From: an uncultured Acidimicrobiales bacterium
GTDB taxonomy: Bacteria > Actinomycetota > Acidimicrobiia > Acidimicrobiales > UBA10347
Length of the DNA stretch: 6,490 nt
Reading direction: 5' to 3'
NCBI GenBank assembly: GCA_937942965.1
Contig: CALDGN010000428.1
Location: 1-6,490 of the forward strand
Part shown: positions 1-5,089 of the stretch, one piece after another
Position numbering within the stretch: the stretch's first letter is position 1
How the letters are laid out: the number at the start of each line of letters is the position of its first letter
The notes under the pieces: generated by a model
Told to the model about the DNA's origin: nothing
Databases searched by the model: none
The model's input: the letters and a program-made list of their open reading frames with translations, nothing else
Made by a program: the position numbers and the translations under genes

Positions 1-370
1 CATGGCCGTGATCATGATCGTGGTCGTGCCCATGATCGTGGCCGGGTGCACGGCTGGCGAACGCGACTGACCGGTCGGACCAGGCCGCCGTATCGACGCT
101 TCCGGCCTCGGCCGTCACATCGCCGAGCGCCTCGAGCCAGCAACGCCAGTAGCCATCGGGCGTGCCCGTGGTCTGCGCTGCGTTCGCGTCGTCTGCCGCG
201 CTGACGCGGCCGATGAGTGCCGCTTGAAAGTCGGACCACGCAAGTCGACCCTCGTCGGCGAGAGCGGCCGTGATGCCGAAGACGCGGCTTTGCCACGGAG
301 CGTCGAAGACCAGCTCACCGTTCAGACGCGGGGGAGCGGCCGGACCGTCGGTTGCGAGTTCAGGGCTCAT
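1..370 (-). CDS. Nitrile hydratase accessory (activator) protein, partial, with His/Asp tail
   Basis: The 5' part of a gene on the minus strand; its 3' end lies beyond the left edge, leaving 123 codons. The protein has the layout of nitrile hydratase activators, which resemble the N-terminal half of the beta subunit: F22-D-A-P-W-Q...F31, then G41-R-L-A-W45-S-D-F48, then Y74-W-R-C-W78-L-E-A-L. In this family such proteins help insert metal into the alpha subunit. The start codon overlaps the alpha stop as ATGA (370-367), so translation is probably coupled, and no strong Shine-Dalgarno site is seen. Residues 111-123 alternate strictly with His at every odd position (seven His, four Asp, two Gly), a likely metal-binding tail, and they run to the window edge. 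The accessory role is a family-based inference. It is strongly supported by position directly after the beta and alpha genes. Confidence 0.88.
   Translation of the reverse strand, partial: MSPELATDGPAAPPRLNGELVFDAPWQSRVFGITAALADEGRLAWSDFQAALIGRVSAADDANAAQTTGTPDGYWRCWLEALGDVTAEAGSVDTAAWSDRSVAFASRAPGHDHGHDHDHDHGH
2..40 (-). repeat. His-Asp/Gly codon repeat in accessory protein tail
   Basis: A run of CAY-GAY codons with two glycine codons encodes HDHGHDHDHDHGH (residues 111-123). It looks like the His-rich metal-holding tails of other metallochaperones. It continues to the window edge, so its full length is unknown. Confidence 0.85.
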
Positions 371-978
371 CGTTGCTCGCTTGCGCCGGCCAGCCGGACG
401 CCGATCATCGAATCACGGGAGACCAACGGTACGAGCTGTTCCTCGGTGAGGTCCTCGGTGCCAACAGGTCGTTCTGGCAACACGAGATAGCGGATCTCGG
501 CCGACGAGTCCCACACTCGCACCTCGACGTCGTCGCCGATGTTGGTGCCGAACTCTTGGAGCACGGCCCGTGGTTCCCGAACGGCGCGGGCCCGGTACTC
601 GGGCGACTTGTACCACGACGGCGGCAGGCCGAGCACAGGCCACGGATAGCAAGAACACAGGGTGCAGACGACCAGGTTGTGGACGTCGCTTGAGTTTTCG
701 ACGACGACCATGTGTTCGCCTTGTGCTCCGCTGTAGCCCAGCTCGGCAATCGCCGCTGTGCCGTCCTCGAGAAGCCGAGCCCGGTATTCGTCGTCGGTCC
801 AGGCCCGGGCTACGACGTGTGCGCCGTTGAGCGGACCCAGGTCATGCTCGTACCGCTCGATCAACGCATCGACGCGTGCCGAGTCGAGCAGCCCGGCTTC
901 GACCAAGAGCGATTCGATGGCTTCGACGCGAATGGCCGGGTCGGCAGGATCGGGCGTGTGGGTGTGGTCACCAGTCAT
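367..978 (-). CDS. Nitrile hydratase alpha subunit, cobalt type
   Basis: A 203-residue catalytic subunit that hydrates nitriles to amides in the cytoplasm as a complex with beta. The metal claw is V104-C105-T-L-C108-S-C110, followed by YPWPVLGLPPSWYKSPEYR (111-129), a hallmark stretch of the family. Thr at the second claw position is characteristic of cobalt enzymes, whereas iron enzymes have Ser. By homology C108 and C110 should be oxidised to sulfinic and sulfenic forms. The length is typical. The ATG is preceded by GGAG (983-986, minus strand) at about 4-5 nt. The gene follows beta by 34 bp and overlaps the accessory gene by ATGA. The N terminus has a short His-containing segment (DHTHTPD). 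Thiocyanate hydrolase gamma subunits share the claw, but the two-subunit arrangement with this beta favours nitrile hydratase. The true substrate cannot be read from sequence. Confidence 0.96.
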   Translation of the reverse strand: MTGDHTHTPDPADPAIRVEAIESLLVEAGLLDSARVDALIERYEHDLGPLNGAHVVARAWTDDEYRARLLEDGTAAIAELGYSGAQGEHMVVVENSSDVHNLVVCTLCSCYPWPVLGLPPSWYKSPEYRARAVREPRAVLQEFGTNIGDDVEVRVWDSSAEIRYLVLPERPVGTEDLTEEQLVPLVSRDSMIGVRLAGASEQR

Positions 979-1012
979 GGGTCTCCATCAGGCGCTCAGG
1001 GTTGGGGCTTGG

Positions 1013-1657
1013 CTAGGCGGCGTCGAGGTATGGCTCGAAGAGGTCAACGTAGACAACGTGCGATGCACCGTCGTCAGGCCACAGGTCCGAGGCGTTGAAT
1101 GCGATCGCGTAGACCCATGTCGGCTGTTCGCCCTGGCCGTGGGCGTGGGTGTCGGGGAAGACCCATCCGCCGTTCACGAGAGCGACTGTGCCCGAGCGGC
1201 CGGCGACGTAGTCGGGGAGCCGGGTGTGCCCAGCGCTGGGTGCTTCGGTGGCGACGGTGACCCGGTCGCCAACCGAAAAGCGGGGCACCGCATCGAGGTC
1301 GCGAAGCGTGCCGCGGCCTTCATTCGGGCGGGCATCGGTCGTTCGTGTCGGCGTCTCCGCCGGCGCGTCGCCACCTAGCGCTGCCGGAACGGCATCGGGG
1401 GCGAGCACGCCACCTTCGACGAGCATGCGCTCGGCATTGCGGATCCACTTGTCGAAGTACGTGGCGGATCGATACGTCTCAGGGTCTTCGCGTTCGATTC
1501 CGTGGCGAAACGCGTCGGTATTGAAGCCAGCGGCGACTTGCGCGAACTGGGTCACCGCAAAGGCGCGGCGTTCCCAGTCGTCATGGAACAGCACGTCGTC
1601 GTCGACAGGAACCGCGCCAAAGCCGGGCTTGCCTCCGATGTCATGCACGCCAGCCAT
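1013..1657 (-). CDS. Nitrile hydratase beta subunit
   Basis: A 214-residue partner of the alpha subunit that forms the other half of the active-site cavity. The N terminus MAGVHDIGGKPGFGAVP matches the conserved beta opening (M-x-G-x-H-D-x-G-G), which fixes the start even though no good Shine-Dalgarno site precedes it. F50-R51 and G143-H-T-R146 correspond to the conserved arginines that contact the oxidised claw cysteines of alpha. The C-terminal SH3-like barrel contains F127-S-V-G-D-R-V, then D191-L-W-P-D-D-G, and ends V204-D-L-F-E-P-Y-L, as in known cobalt enzymes. The segment at about residues 90-120 is a Pro/Ala/Thr-rich linker, a variable region in the family. Beta upstream of alpha is the usual gene order of cobalt-type systems such as those of Rhodococcus rhodochrous J1. 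The gene lies 30 bp after the TetR-family gene on the same strand. Confidence 0.95.
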   Translation of the reverse strand: MAGVHDIGGKPGFGAVPVDDDVLFHDDWERRAFAVTQFAQVAAGFNTDAFRHGIEREDPETYRSATYFDKWIRNAERMLVEGGVLAPDAVPAALGGDAPAETPTRTTDARPNEGRGTLRDLDAVPRFSVGDRVTVATEAPSAGHTRLPDYVAGRSGTVALVNGGWVFPDTHAHGQGEQPTWVYAIAFNASDLWPDDGASHVVYVDLFEPYLDAA

Positions 1658-1664
1658 GGGGCCG

Positions 1665-1670
1665 ACGCTA
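1665..1670 (-). promoter_or_regulatory. Possible leaderless-type -10 hexamer for nitrile hydratase beta
   Basis: On the minus strand TAGCGT (a TANNNT hexamer) lies 7 nt before the beta ATG. A CTGACA lies 15 nt further upstream, overlapping the end of the TetR-family gene. Together with the missing Shine-Dalgarno site this could be an internal promoter giving a leaderless transcript. The spacing is short of the ideal 17, so the call is weak. Confidence 0.3.
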
Positions 1671-1687
1671 GTTGACGTGTCGGTGTG

Positions 1688-2509
1688 TCAGTACCAGACG
1701 CTCAGGTCGGCCGAGGTGGTGCGCTTGGGATCCGGTTCGGTAAAGGCGAACACCATCGACTCGAAGATGACCGCAGCCGAGGTCCACGTTTGGGTTGCGC
1801 CGTCGGGGCCGGTTGGCCGTTCGATCGCCATAAGCCCAGGATCGATGACGTGGCGCAAGGCGACACCATCGACGGCGCTCGTCACGACGCGAGCGAAGCC
1901 TTCCCAGTCGAGACCAGAACGCAAGCGCAGGCCGACCATGTCGGCGACCGACTTGTAGACCGGGATGATCGTCTTGAGGAGGTGGCCTTCGCCATCTTGT
2001 AGCAGCTCGAGGTCGGCGCGGGAGTCCGTGCCGGGGCTCGATGCAGCAACCATGGTCGAAGCAACGACGTAGAAGCCGATCGATTCGATCCAGTCCTGAA
2101 TGTTCGATGCAACACCGATGCGAATGACCTCGCGAAGCGCGCGAGCCATGCGTGCGGGGTCGTCGCTGTCGAGATCTTCGGTGTGGGTGTCAACGACACC
2201 GTTGACACTGCCCCATGTGTTGTCCCGGGCGAGGTGATCGGCGCTGAGGGACTCGAGAAGGGCGACGCGGAACGACTCAAGCGGTCCGGGCCCGCCGCTG
2301 TAGAGGCGATAGGCGCTTGACCGGGGAATGCCCGAGCGCTCGATCGCATCGTTCAGTGTGACACGGCTCAAACCTGGGGCAAGGCCCCGCTCCGCCAAGA
2401 GCTCGCGACCGGCAGCAATGAGCTGCGCCTTGGAATCCGCCGCCTTCCGGTACTTGCGTTCTGGGGGCGCTGGGTAGGCCCAAACGTCTTCGATCGACAT
2501 GCGGACCAT
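1688..2509 (-). CDS. TetR/AcrR-family transcriptional regulator
   Basis: A 273-residue protein with a TetR-type DNA-binding head. Helix 1 is at about residues 26-41 (SKAQLIAAGRELLAER), and the helix-turn-helix at about 50-70 reads V-T-L-N-D-A-I-E-R-S-G-I-P-R-S-S-A-Y-R-L-Y, the pattern usual for the family. The alpha-helical remainder should bind a ligand and dimerise, but its sequence names no ligand. At 273 residues it is longer than many family members (about 190-220). The start is uncertain: ATG at 2509 or ATG at 2500 (MSIEDV...) are both possible and neither has a clear Shine-Dalgarno site. It is the first gene of the run that continues 30 bp later with nitrile hydratase beta, so it may be cotranscribed with the enzyme and regulate it and itself. 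That regulatory target is inference. Confidence 0.87.
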   Translation of the reverse strand: MVRMSIEDVWAYPAPPERKYRKAADSKAQLIAAGRELLAERGLAPGLSRVTLNDAIERSGIPRSSAYRLYSGGPGPLESFRVALLESLSADHLARDNTWGSVNGVVDTHTEDLDSDDPARMARALREVIRIGVASNIQDWIESIGFYVVASTMVAASSPGTDSRADLELLQDGEGHLLKTIIPVYKSVADMVGLRLRSGLDWEGFARVVTSAVDGVALRHVIDPGLMAIERPTGPDGATQTWTSAAVIFESMVFAFTEPDPKRTTSADLSVWY

Positions 2510-2533
2510 TGTGACCGACCATTGACCTTCGCG

Positions 2534-2559
2534 TGCAATATTGCAAATATCTGATGCAA
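2534..2559. promoter_or_regulatory. Candidate TetR operator: palindrome plus third half-site
   Basis: TGCAATATTGCA (2534-2545) is a perfect 12-bp palindrome. Its right half TTGCA (2541-2545) is repeated in inverse orientation as TGCAA at 2555-2559, giving a second inverted repeat with a 9-bp spacer. The sites lie 25-50 bp upstream of the regulator start, in the most AT-rich stretch of the gap, where the core promoter is expected. Autoregulation by the adjacent TetR-family protein is inferred. Confidence 0.5.
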
Positions 2560-2659
2560 GAATTGTGTCTCAGACCCGGAGTTTCAACCCACATGGGTGA
2601 AGTGCAGGCGACGCTTGCACACGCCTGGTGAGATTTCCTGCCACGGACGGTGAATCGGC

Positions 2660-2677
2660 CTGAGTCTTGAGATTCAG
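2660..2677. repeat. Imperfect palindrome downstream of the selenoprotein gene
   Basis: CTGAGTCTTGAGATTCAG pairs at seven of nine positions around its centre. TGAATC (2651-2656) and GATTCA (2671-2676) form an overlapping inverted repeat with a 14-bp spacer. It could contribute to termination of the upstream gene or be a protein-binding site. No T-run follows on the minus strand, so an intrinsic terminator is not convincing. Confidence 0.3.
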
Positions 2678-2736
2678 ACGAAATGCGGTACGTGTGCGGA
2701 ACGTGGTCGCGATGAGGCAGTCAACTGTCTCGCTCG

Positions 2737-3639
2737 TTACCCGAACGCGGCGGAAACCGACGTCAAATCGATGCGGCCTGGCTGGCTGAAAATCTGGTTG
2801 CCGTCGCCATCAAAGCCGACGGACCATGGCTGGGTCGAAACGCCGAACGTCCGCCATGAGCGGAAGCTGACGTCGTACAGCATTCGCATGTTCGGCAGTG
2901 TTGCGCCGTGACTCTGCACGAAGTTGAGGGCGCCATCGAGCGAGTCGCCGTTGACGGCGGTGCCGGCGCCAATGCCGACGATCGTGATTTCGGGATGATC
3001 TCGTGCGAACTGCACGATGCCGGGTGCTTCGGCGTTGCACGTACTTCAATGCGGCGCCCAGAACCACAAGAGAGTGGGCCCGGACGGATTGAGCTGGGCG
3101 ATCGACTGGGTCGACCCGGTCACGAGGTTGACGACGTCGAAGTCGCCGAGCGCGATCGTGGCGCCGGTGCCGCCTGCGGGTACGGGAGCAGTCGAGGGAG
3201 GGATGCCCGAGTCGTCGGTGTCTTGGACAGCCGTCGGGATCGGCGTGGGAACTGCGGTTGGCGCTGTGGTTGGGATGGCGGTCGGGGCGGCCGTCGGCGC
3301 CGCTGTCGGTGCCGCTGTTGGTGCCGCGGTTGGGGCGACCGTGGGTTCCGCAGCGGCTGATGCTTCGGACGCGGGCGCTTCGGTCGGAACCGGTGTCGGC
3401 TCGTCTTGGGGCGTTGCGGTCGGCACAGGCGTTGGGGCCTCGGCCACGGCTGATGCCGGGACCTCGGTCGGGACGCTCAGCGGGGGAGTCGTGGGCACGC
3501 TCGTTGGTGCGAGCGTCGCCGAAACCGACTCGGTGGCGGTCCCGCCGCTGCACGCAGACGCCGTGAGTGCGAGCGTCGCAACGACGGCGAGAAGCGCACG
3601 CGGTGCTCGGCGCACGACACGAGCTCGACCAGTTGACAT
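2737..3639 (-). CDS. Predicted selenoprotein: DsbE/MPT53-like lipoprotein with UxxC active site
   Basis: A 300-residue protein if the in-frame TGA at 3048-3046 is read as selenocysteine (residue 198). Residues 1-30 are a basic, hydrophobic signal ending TASAC, an acceptable lipobox with C30 as the lipidated residue. Residues 31-158 are a Thr/Pro/Ala-rich linker. From about 160 a TlpA/DsbE-type thioredoxin fold begins: D166-F-D-V-V-N...T189-L-L-W-F-W-A-P-H197-U198-S-T-C201-N-A-E-A-P, then ITIVGIGAG, NFVQSHGATLPNM, FGVSTQPWSVGFDGDG (Q-P as the likely cis-proline site), ending at TAA. This resembles mycobacterial MPT53 (W-x-P-W-C-x-x-C-N-A-E-A-P). Probable role: thiol-disulfide exchange outside the membrane. 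After the TGA the frame stays open for 102 codons with normal codon use. If TGA is a stop, only a linker without a redox domain is made, so the alternative is a pseudogene or base error. The start has a leaderless-type promoter. Confidence 0.82.
3001..3017 (-). promoter_or_regulatory. Candidate bacterial SECIS hairpin
   Basis: On the minus strand TCGTGC-AGTTC-GCACGA forms a perfect 6-bp stem with a 5-nt loop. It starts 28 nt after the in-frame TGA and has a G in the first two loop positions. As I recall them, general models of bacterial SECIS elements ask for a short apical stem-loop about 16-37 nt after UGA with an early loop G, and this fits. It lies within the coding frame, as is normal in bacteria. 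A second, weaker hairpin (GTGC/GCAC, 3040-3024) lies between it and the TGA. SelB binding is not tested. Confidence 0.62.
3046..3048 (-). other. In-frame TGA, predicted selenocysteine codon
   Basis: The codon sits exactly at the first cysteine of a thioredoxin CxxC motif (W-A-P-H-TGA-S-T-C). The same frame runs from ATG 3639 to TAA 2737-2739 with no other stop. The position of the stop at the redox residue, not at a random site, is the main argument for recoding. Confidence 0.78.
3229..3345 (-). repeat. Imperfect 12-nt repeats coding a PTA-rich linker
   Basis: Residues 99-137 of the selenoprotein repeat P-T-A-A and then P-T-x-x units (PTVAPTAAPTAAPTAAPTAA and onward). At DNA level this is an imperfect 12-nt period. 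It is a flexible, low-complexity spacer between the lipid anchor and the thioredoxin domain and is likely to vary in length between strains. Confidence 0.8.
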
Positions 3640-3645
3640 GGCGCA

Positions 3646-3651
3646 AGGGTA
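3646..3651 (-). promoter_or_regulatory. Leaderless-type -10 hexamer of the selenoprotein gene
   Basis: TACCCT on the minus strand ends exactly 6 nt before ATG 3639, which would put transcription start on the A of the start codon. There is no Shine-Dalgarno site, in agreement with a leaderless mRNA. A TTCGAC 17 nt upstream is a weak -35. Confidence 0.5.
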
Positions 3652-3688
3652 GGACGCCGCTCCACTCAGTCGAAGTCACCCGTCGATC

Positions 3689-3694
3689 TACAGT
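3689..3694 (+). promoter_or_regulatory. Leaderless-type -10 hexamer of the FAD-linked oxidase gene
   Basis: TACAGT ends exactly 6 nt before GTG 3701, the same geometry as the divergent gene's hexamer 38 bp away. No Shine-Dalgarno site is present, and no clear -35 is seen at 17 nt. Confidence 0.5.
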
Positions 3695-3700
3695 GTCGCC

Positions 3701-5065
3701 GTGCGCCTTATCGATGCCCTCACGTCTCGGCTCCCCGAGGACTGTCTGCAATTCGACGACGACGTCGTCGAGGCCTACAGCCATGACCGCGCCATCTTCG
3801 AAGGCCACGGCACCGCTTCGGTGTTGGTCATGCCACGGACAACCGAACAGGTCGTCGCCGCAGTCGAGGCAGCCCGTGAAGCCGACGTGCCGATCGTGCC
3901 TCGGGGCGCTGGCACCGGGCTGACGGGTGCGGCGAATGCCGTGGATGGCTGCATGGTGTTGTCGCTGCATCGCATGGACCAGATCCTCGAGATCGACGAG
4001 ACGAACCGAACCTGTCGAGTGCAACCCGGCGTGATCAACTCTGATCTCAAGGCCGCCGTCGCCGAGCGTGGTCTCTTCTATCCACCCGACCCTGCCTCGT
4101 TCGAGATGTCGAGCATCGGCGGCAACGTCGCAACCAACGCCGGTGGCCTGTGCTGCGTCAAATACGGCGTGACCCGGGACTACGTGATGGGTCTCACCGT
4201 CGTCATGGCAAACGGCGAGGTCATGCGCACCGGCCGCAAGACCATCAAGTCGACGACCGGCTTTGACCTGACCGGCTTGTTCGTCGGCAGCGAGGGAGCC
4301 CTCGGGATCATCACCGAGATCACCCTCAAGCTCGTCACCGCTCCGCCGCCGCCCGCGACTGCGGTCGCGTACTTCCCCGAGCTCGAACCAGCCGGTTCGG
4401 CGATCGTCGAGATCTTCCGCCAAGGCCACGAACCGTCGCTGATGGAGATCGTCGACCAAGCGTCGCTGCGTCAGGTCGAAGCGGTGTTCCCCATGGATCT
4501 CGATGTCGACGCCGCCTGCCTGCTGCTCATGCAGACCTCGGGCGAGTCAGCCCCGGAACGGATCGCAGCAATCTCTGCGATCTGCGAGGAACACGGCGCG
4601 TCGTTCGTGTATCACGTCGAGGATCCCCACGAAGGCGACATGTTGATCGAGGTGCGACGCAAGGTCTGGCCGGCGTTCGAGCATCTCGGCAAAGCCCTGC
4701 TTCCCGAAGATGTCGCGGTTCCTCGTCAGCATCTTCCCGAGTTGCTCGCGGGCATCACCGAGATCGCGGAGCGTCACCAGGTGCAGCTTCCGACGATCGG
4801 TCACGCTGGTGACGGCAACATGCATCCGTTGCTGGTGTTCGATGGAAACGACCCCGAGGAAACGGCACGAGCCAAAGCGGCGTTCGAGGACATCATCTCG
4901 CTGGCGTTGCGTCTCGACGGCACGATCGCCGGTGAGCATGGCGTCGGCACCTTGAAGAAGCCCTACGTCGAACGCGAGCTCGACCCGGTGCAGCTCAAAG
5001 TGCAGCGCAGCATGCGAACCCTTTTGGATCCCGAAGGACGCCTCAACCCAGGCAAGGCTCTCTAG
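3701..5065 (+). CDS. FAD-linked oxidase, GlcD type (2-hydroxyacid dehydrogenase)
   Basis: A 454-residue flavoprotein of the VAO/PCMH superfamily, likely oxidising a 2-hydroxyacid such as glycolate, D-lactate or D-2-hydroxyglutarate. FAD-binding domain (about 1-215): P67-R-G-A-G-T-G-L-T-G76, P129-D-P-A-S...S138-I-G-G-N-V-A-T-N-A-G-G149, Y155-G-V-T-R-D-Y, G196-S-E-G-A-L-G-I-I-T. C-terminal oxidase domain: L334-P-E-D-V-A-V-P-R, H368-A-G-D-G-N-M-H-P376, G411-E-H-G-V-G416, ending L-N-P-G-K. Length and domain order are normal for GlcD. The start is GTG, chosen because the N terminus fits the family and a TANNNT hexamer lies 6 nt upstream. GlcE and GlcF partners are not adjacent, so it may act alone like D-lactate or D-2-hydroxyglutarate dehydrogenases. 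The substrate cannot be settled. It is divergent from the selenoprotein and convergent with the MDR gene. Confidence 0.94.
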   Translation: MRLIDALTSRLPEDCLQFDDDVVEAYSHDRAIFEGHGTASVLVMPRTTEQVVAAVEAAREADVPIVPRGAGTGLTGAANAVDGCMVLSLHRMDQILEIDETNRTCRVQPGVINSDLKAAVAERGLFYPPDPASFEMSSIGGNVATNAGGLCCVKYGVTRDYVMGLTVVMANGEVMRTGRKTIKSTTGFDLTGLFVGSEGALGIITEITLKLVTAPPPPATAVAYFPELEPAGSAIVEIFRQGHEPSLMEIVDQASLRQVEAVFPMDLDVDAACLLLMQTSGESAPERIAAISAICEEHGASFVYHVEDPHEGDMLIEVRRKVWPAFEHLGKALLPEDVAVPRQHLPELLAGITEIAERHQVQLPTIGHAGDGNMHPLLVFDGNDPEETARAKAAFEDIISLALRLDGTIAGEHGVGTLKKPYVERELDPVQLKVQRSMRTLLDPEGRLNPGKAL

Positions 5066-5089
5066 TCGGCGAGCGCTCTAGCTGGCGAG
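5060..5089. repeat. 14-nt imperfect direct repeat over two convergent stop codons
   Basis: CTCTAGTCGGCGAG (5060-5073) and CTCTAGCTGGCGAG (5076-5089) match at 12 of 14 positions. The first copy contains the TAG stop of the oxidase and the second contains the reverse complement of the TAG stop of the MDR gene. The gap between the stops is only 12 bp and shows no intrinsic terminator. Confidence 0.6.

Larger units (their letters stand above)
2510..2736. other. Intergenic region upstream of the TetR-family gene
   Basis: A 227-bp gap between the selenoprotein stop and the TetR-family start, both on the minus strand. It contains an AT-rich island (about 2534-2570) that probably holds the promoter of the regulator/nitrile hydratase unit. 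It also holds a perfect 12-bp palindrome and an imperfect 18-bp palindrome at 2660-2677. GTGCA (2602-2606) and TGCAC (2616-2620) form another short inverted repeat. I see no small gene or RNA gene here. Confidence 0.6.

Noticed and set aside
367..978. Thiocyanate hydrolase gamma subunit
   Set aside because: The claw motif is shared, but the adjacent gene is a full-length nitrile hydratase beta subunit and not the separate alpha and beta subunits of thiocyanate hydrolase.
1224..1958. 244-codon open frame on the plus strand
   Set aside because: It runs antisense over the beta and TetR-family genes, both of which are supported by family motifs. Its composition (Ser/Arg/Pro-rich) is typical of a shadow frame.
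2640..2736. Intrinsic terminator after the selenoprotein gene
   Set aside because: Only imperfect AT-containing inverted repeats are present, and no T-run follows them on the minus strand.
2737..3015. A separate small gene starting at GTG 3015
   Set aside because: It has no ribosome binding site of its own and would lack the redox motif and first half of the thioredoxin domain. It is the C-terminal part of the selenoprotein frame.
3046..3639. A stand-alone 197-residue lipoprotein ending WFWAPH
   Set aside because: It would stop inside the first strand-helix turn of a thioredoxin fold, exactly at the redox residue, while the rest of the fold follows in the same frame.
2810..4459. 549-codon open frame on the minus strand
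   Set aside because: It lies antisense to the FAD-linked oxidase and out of frame with the selenoprotein, is very rich in Arg/His/Asp and has no family motif. Long antisense frames are expected in high-GC genes.
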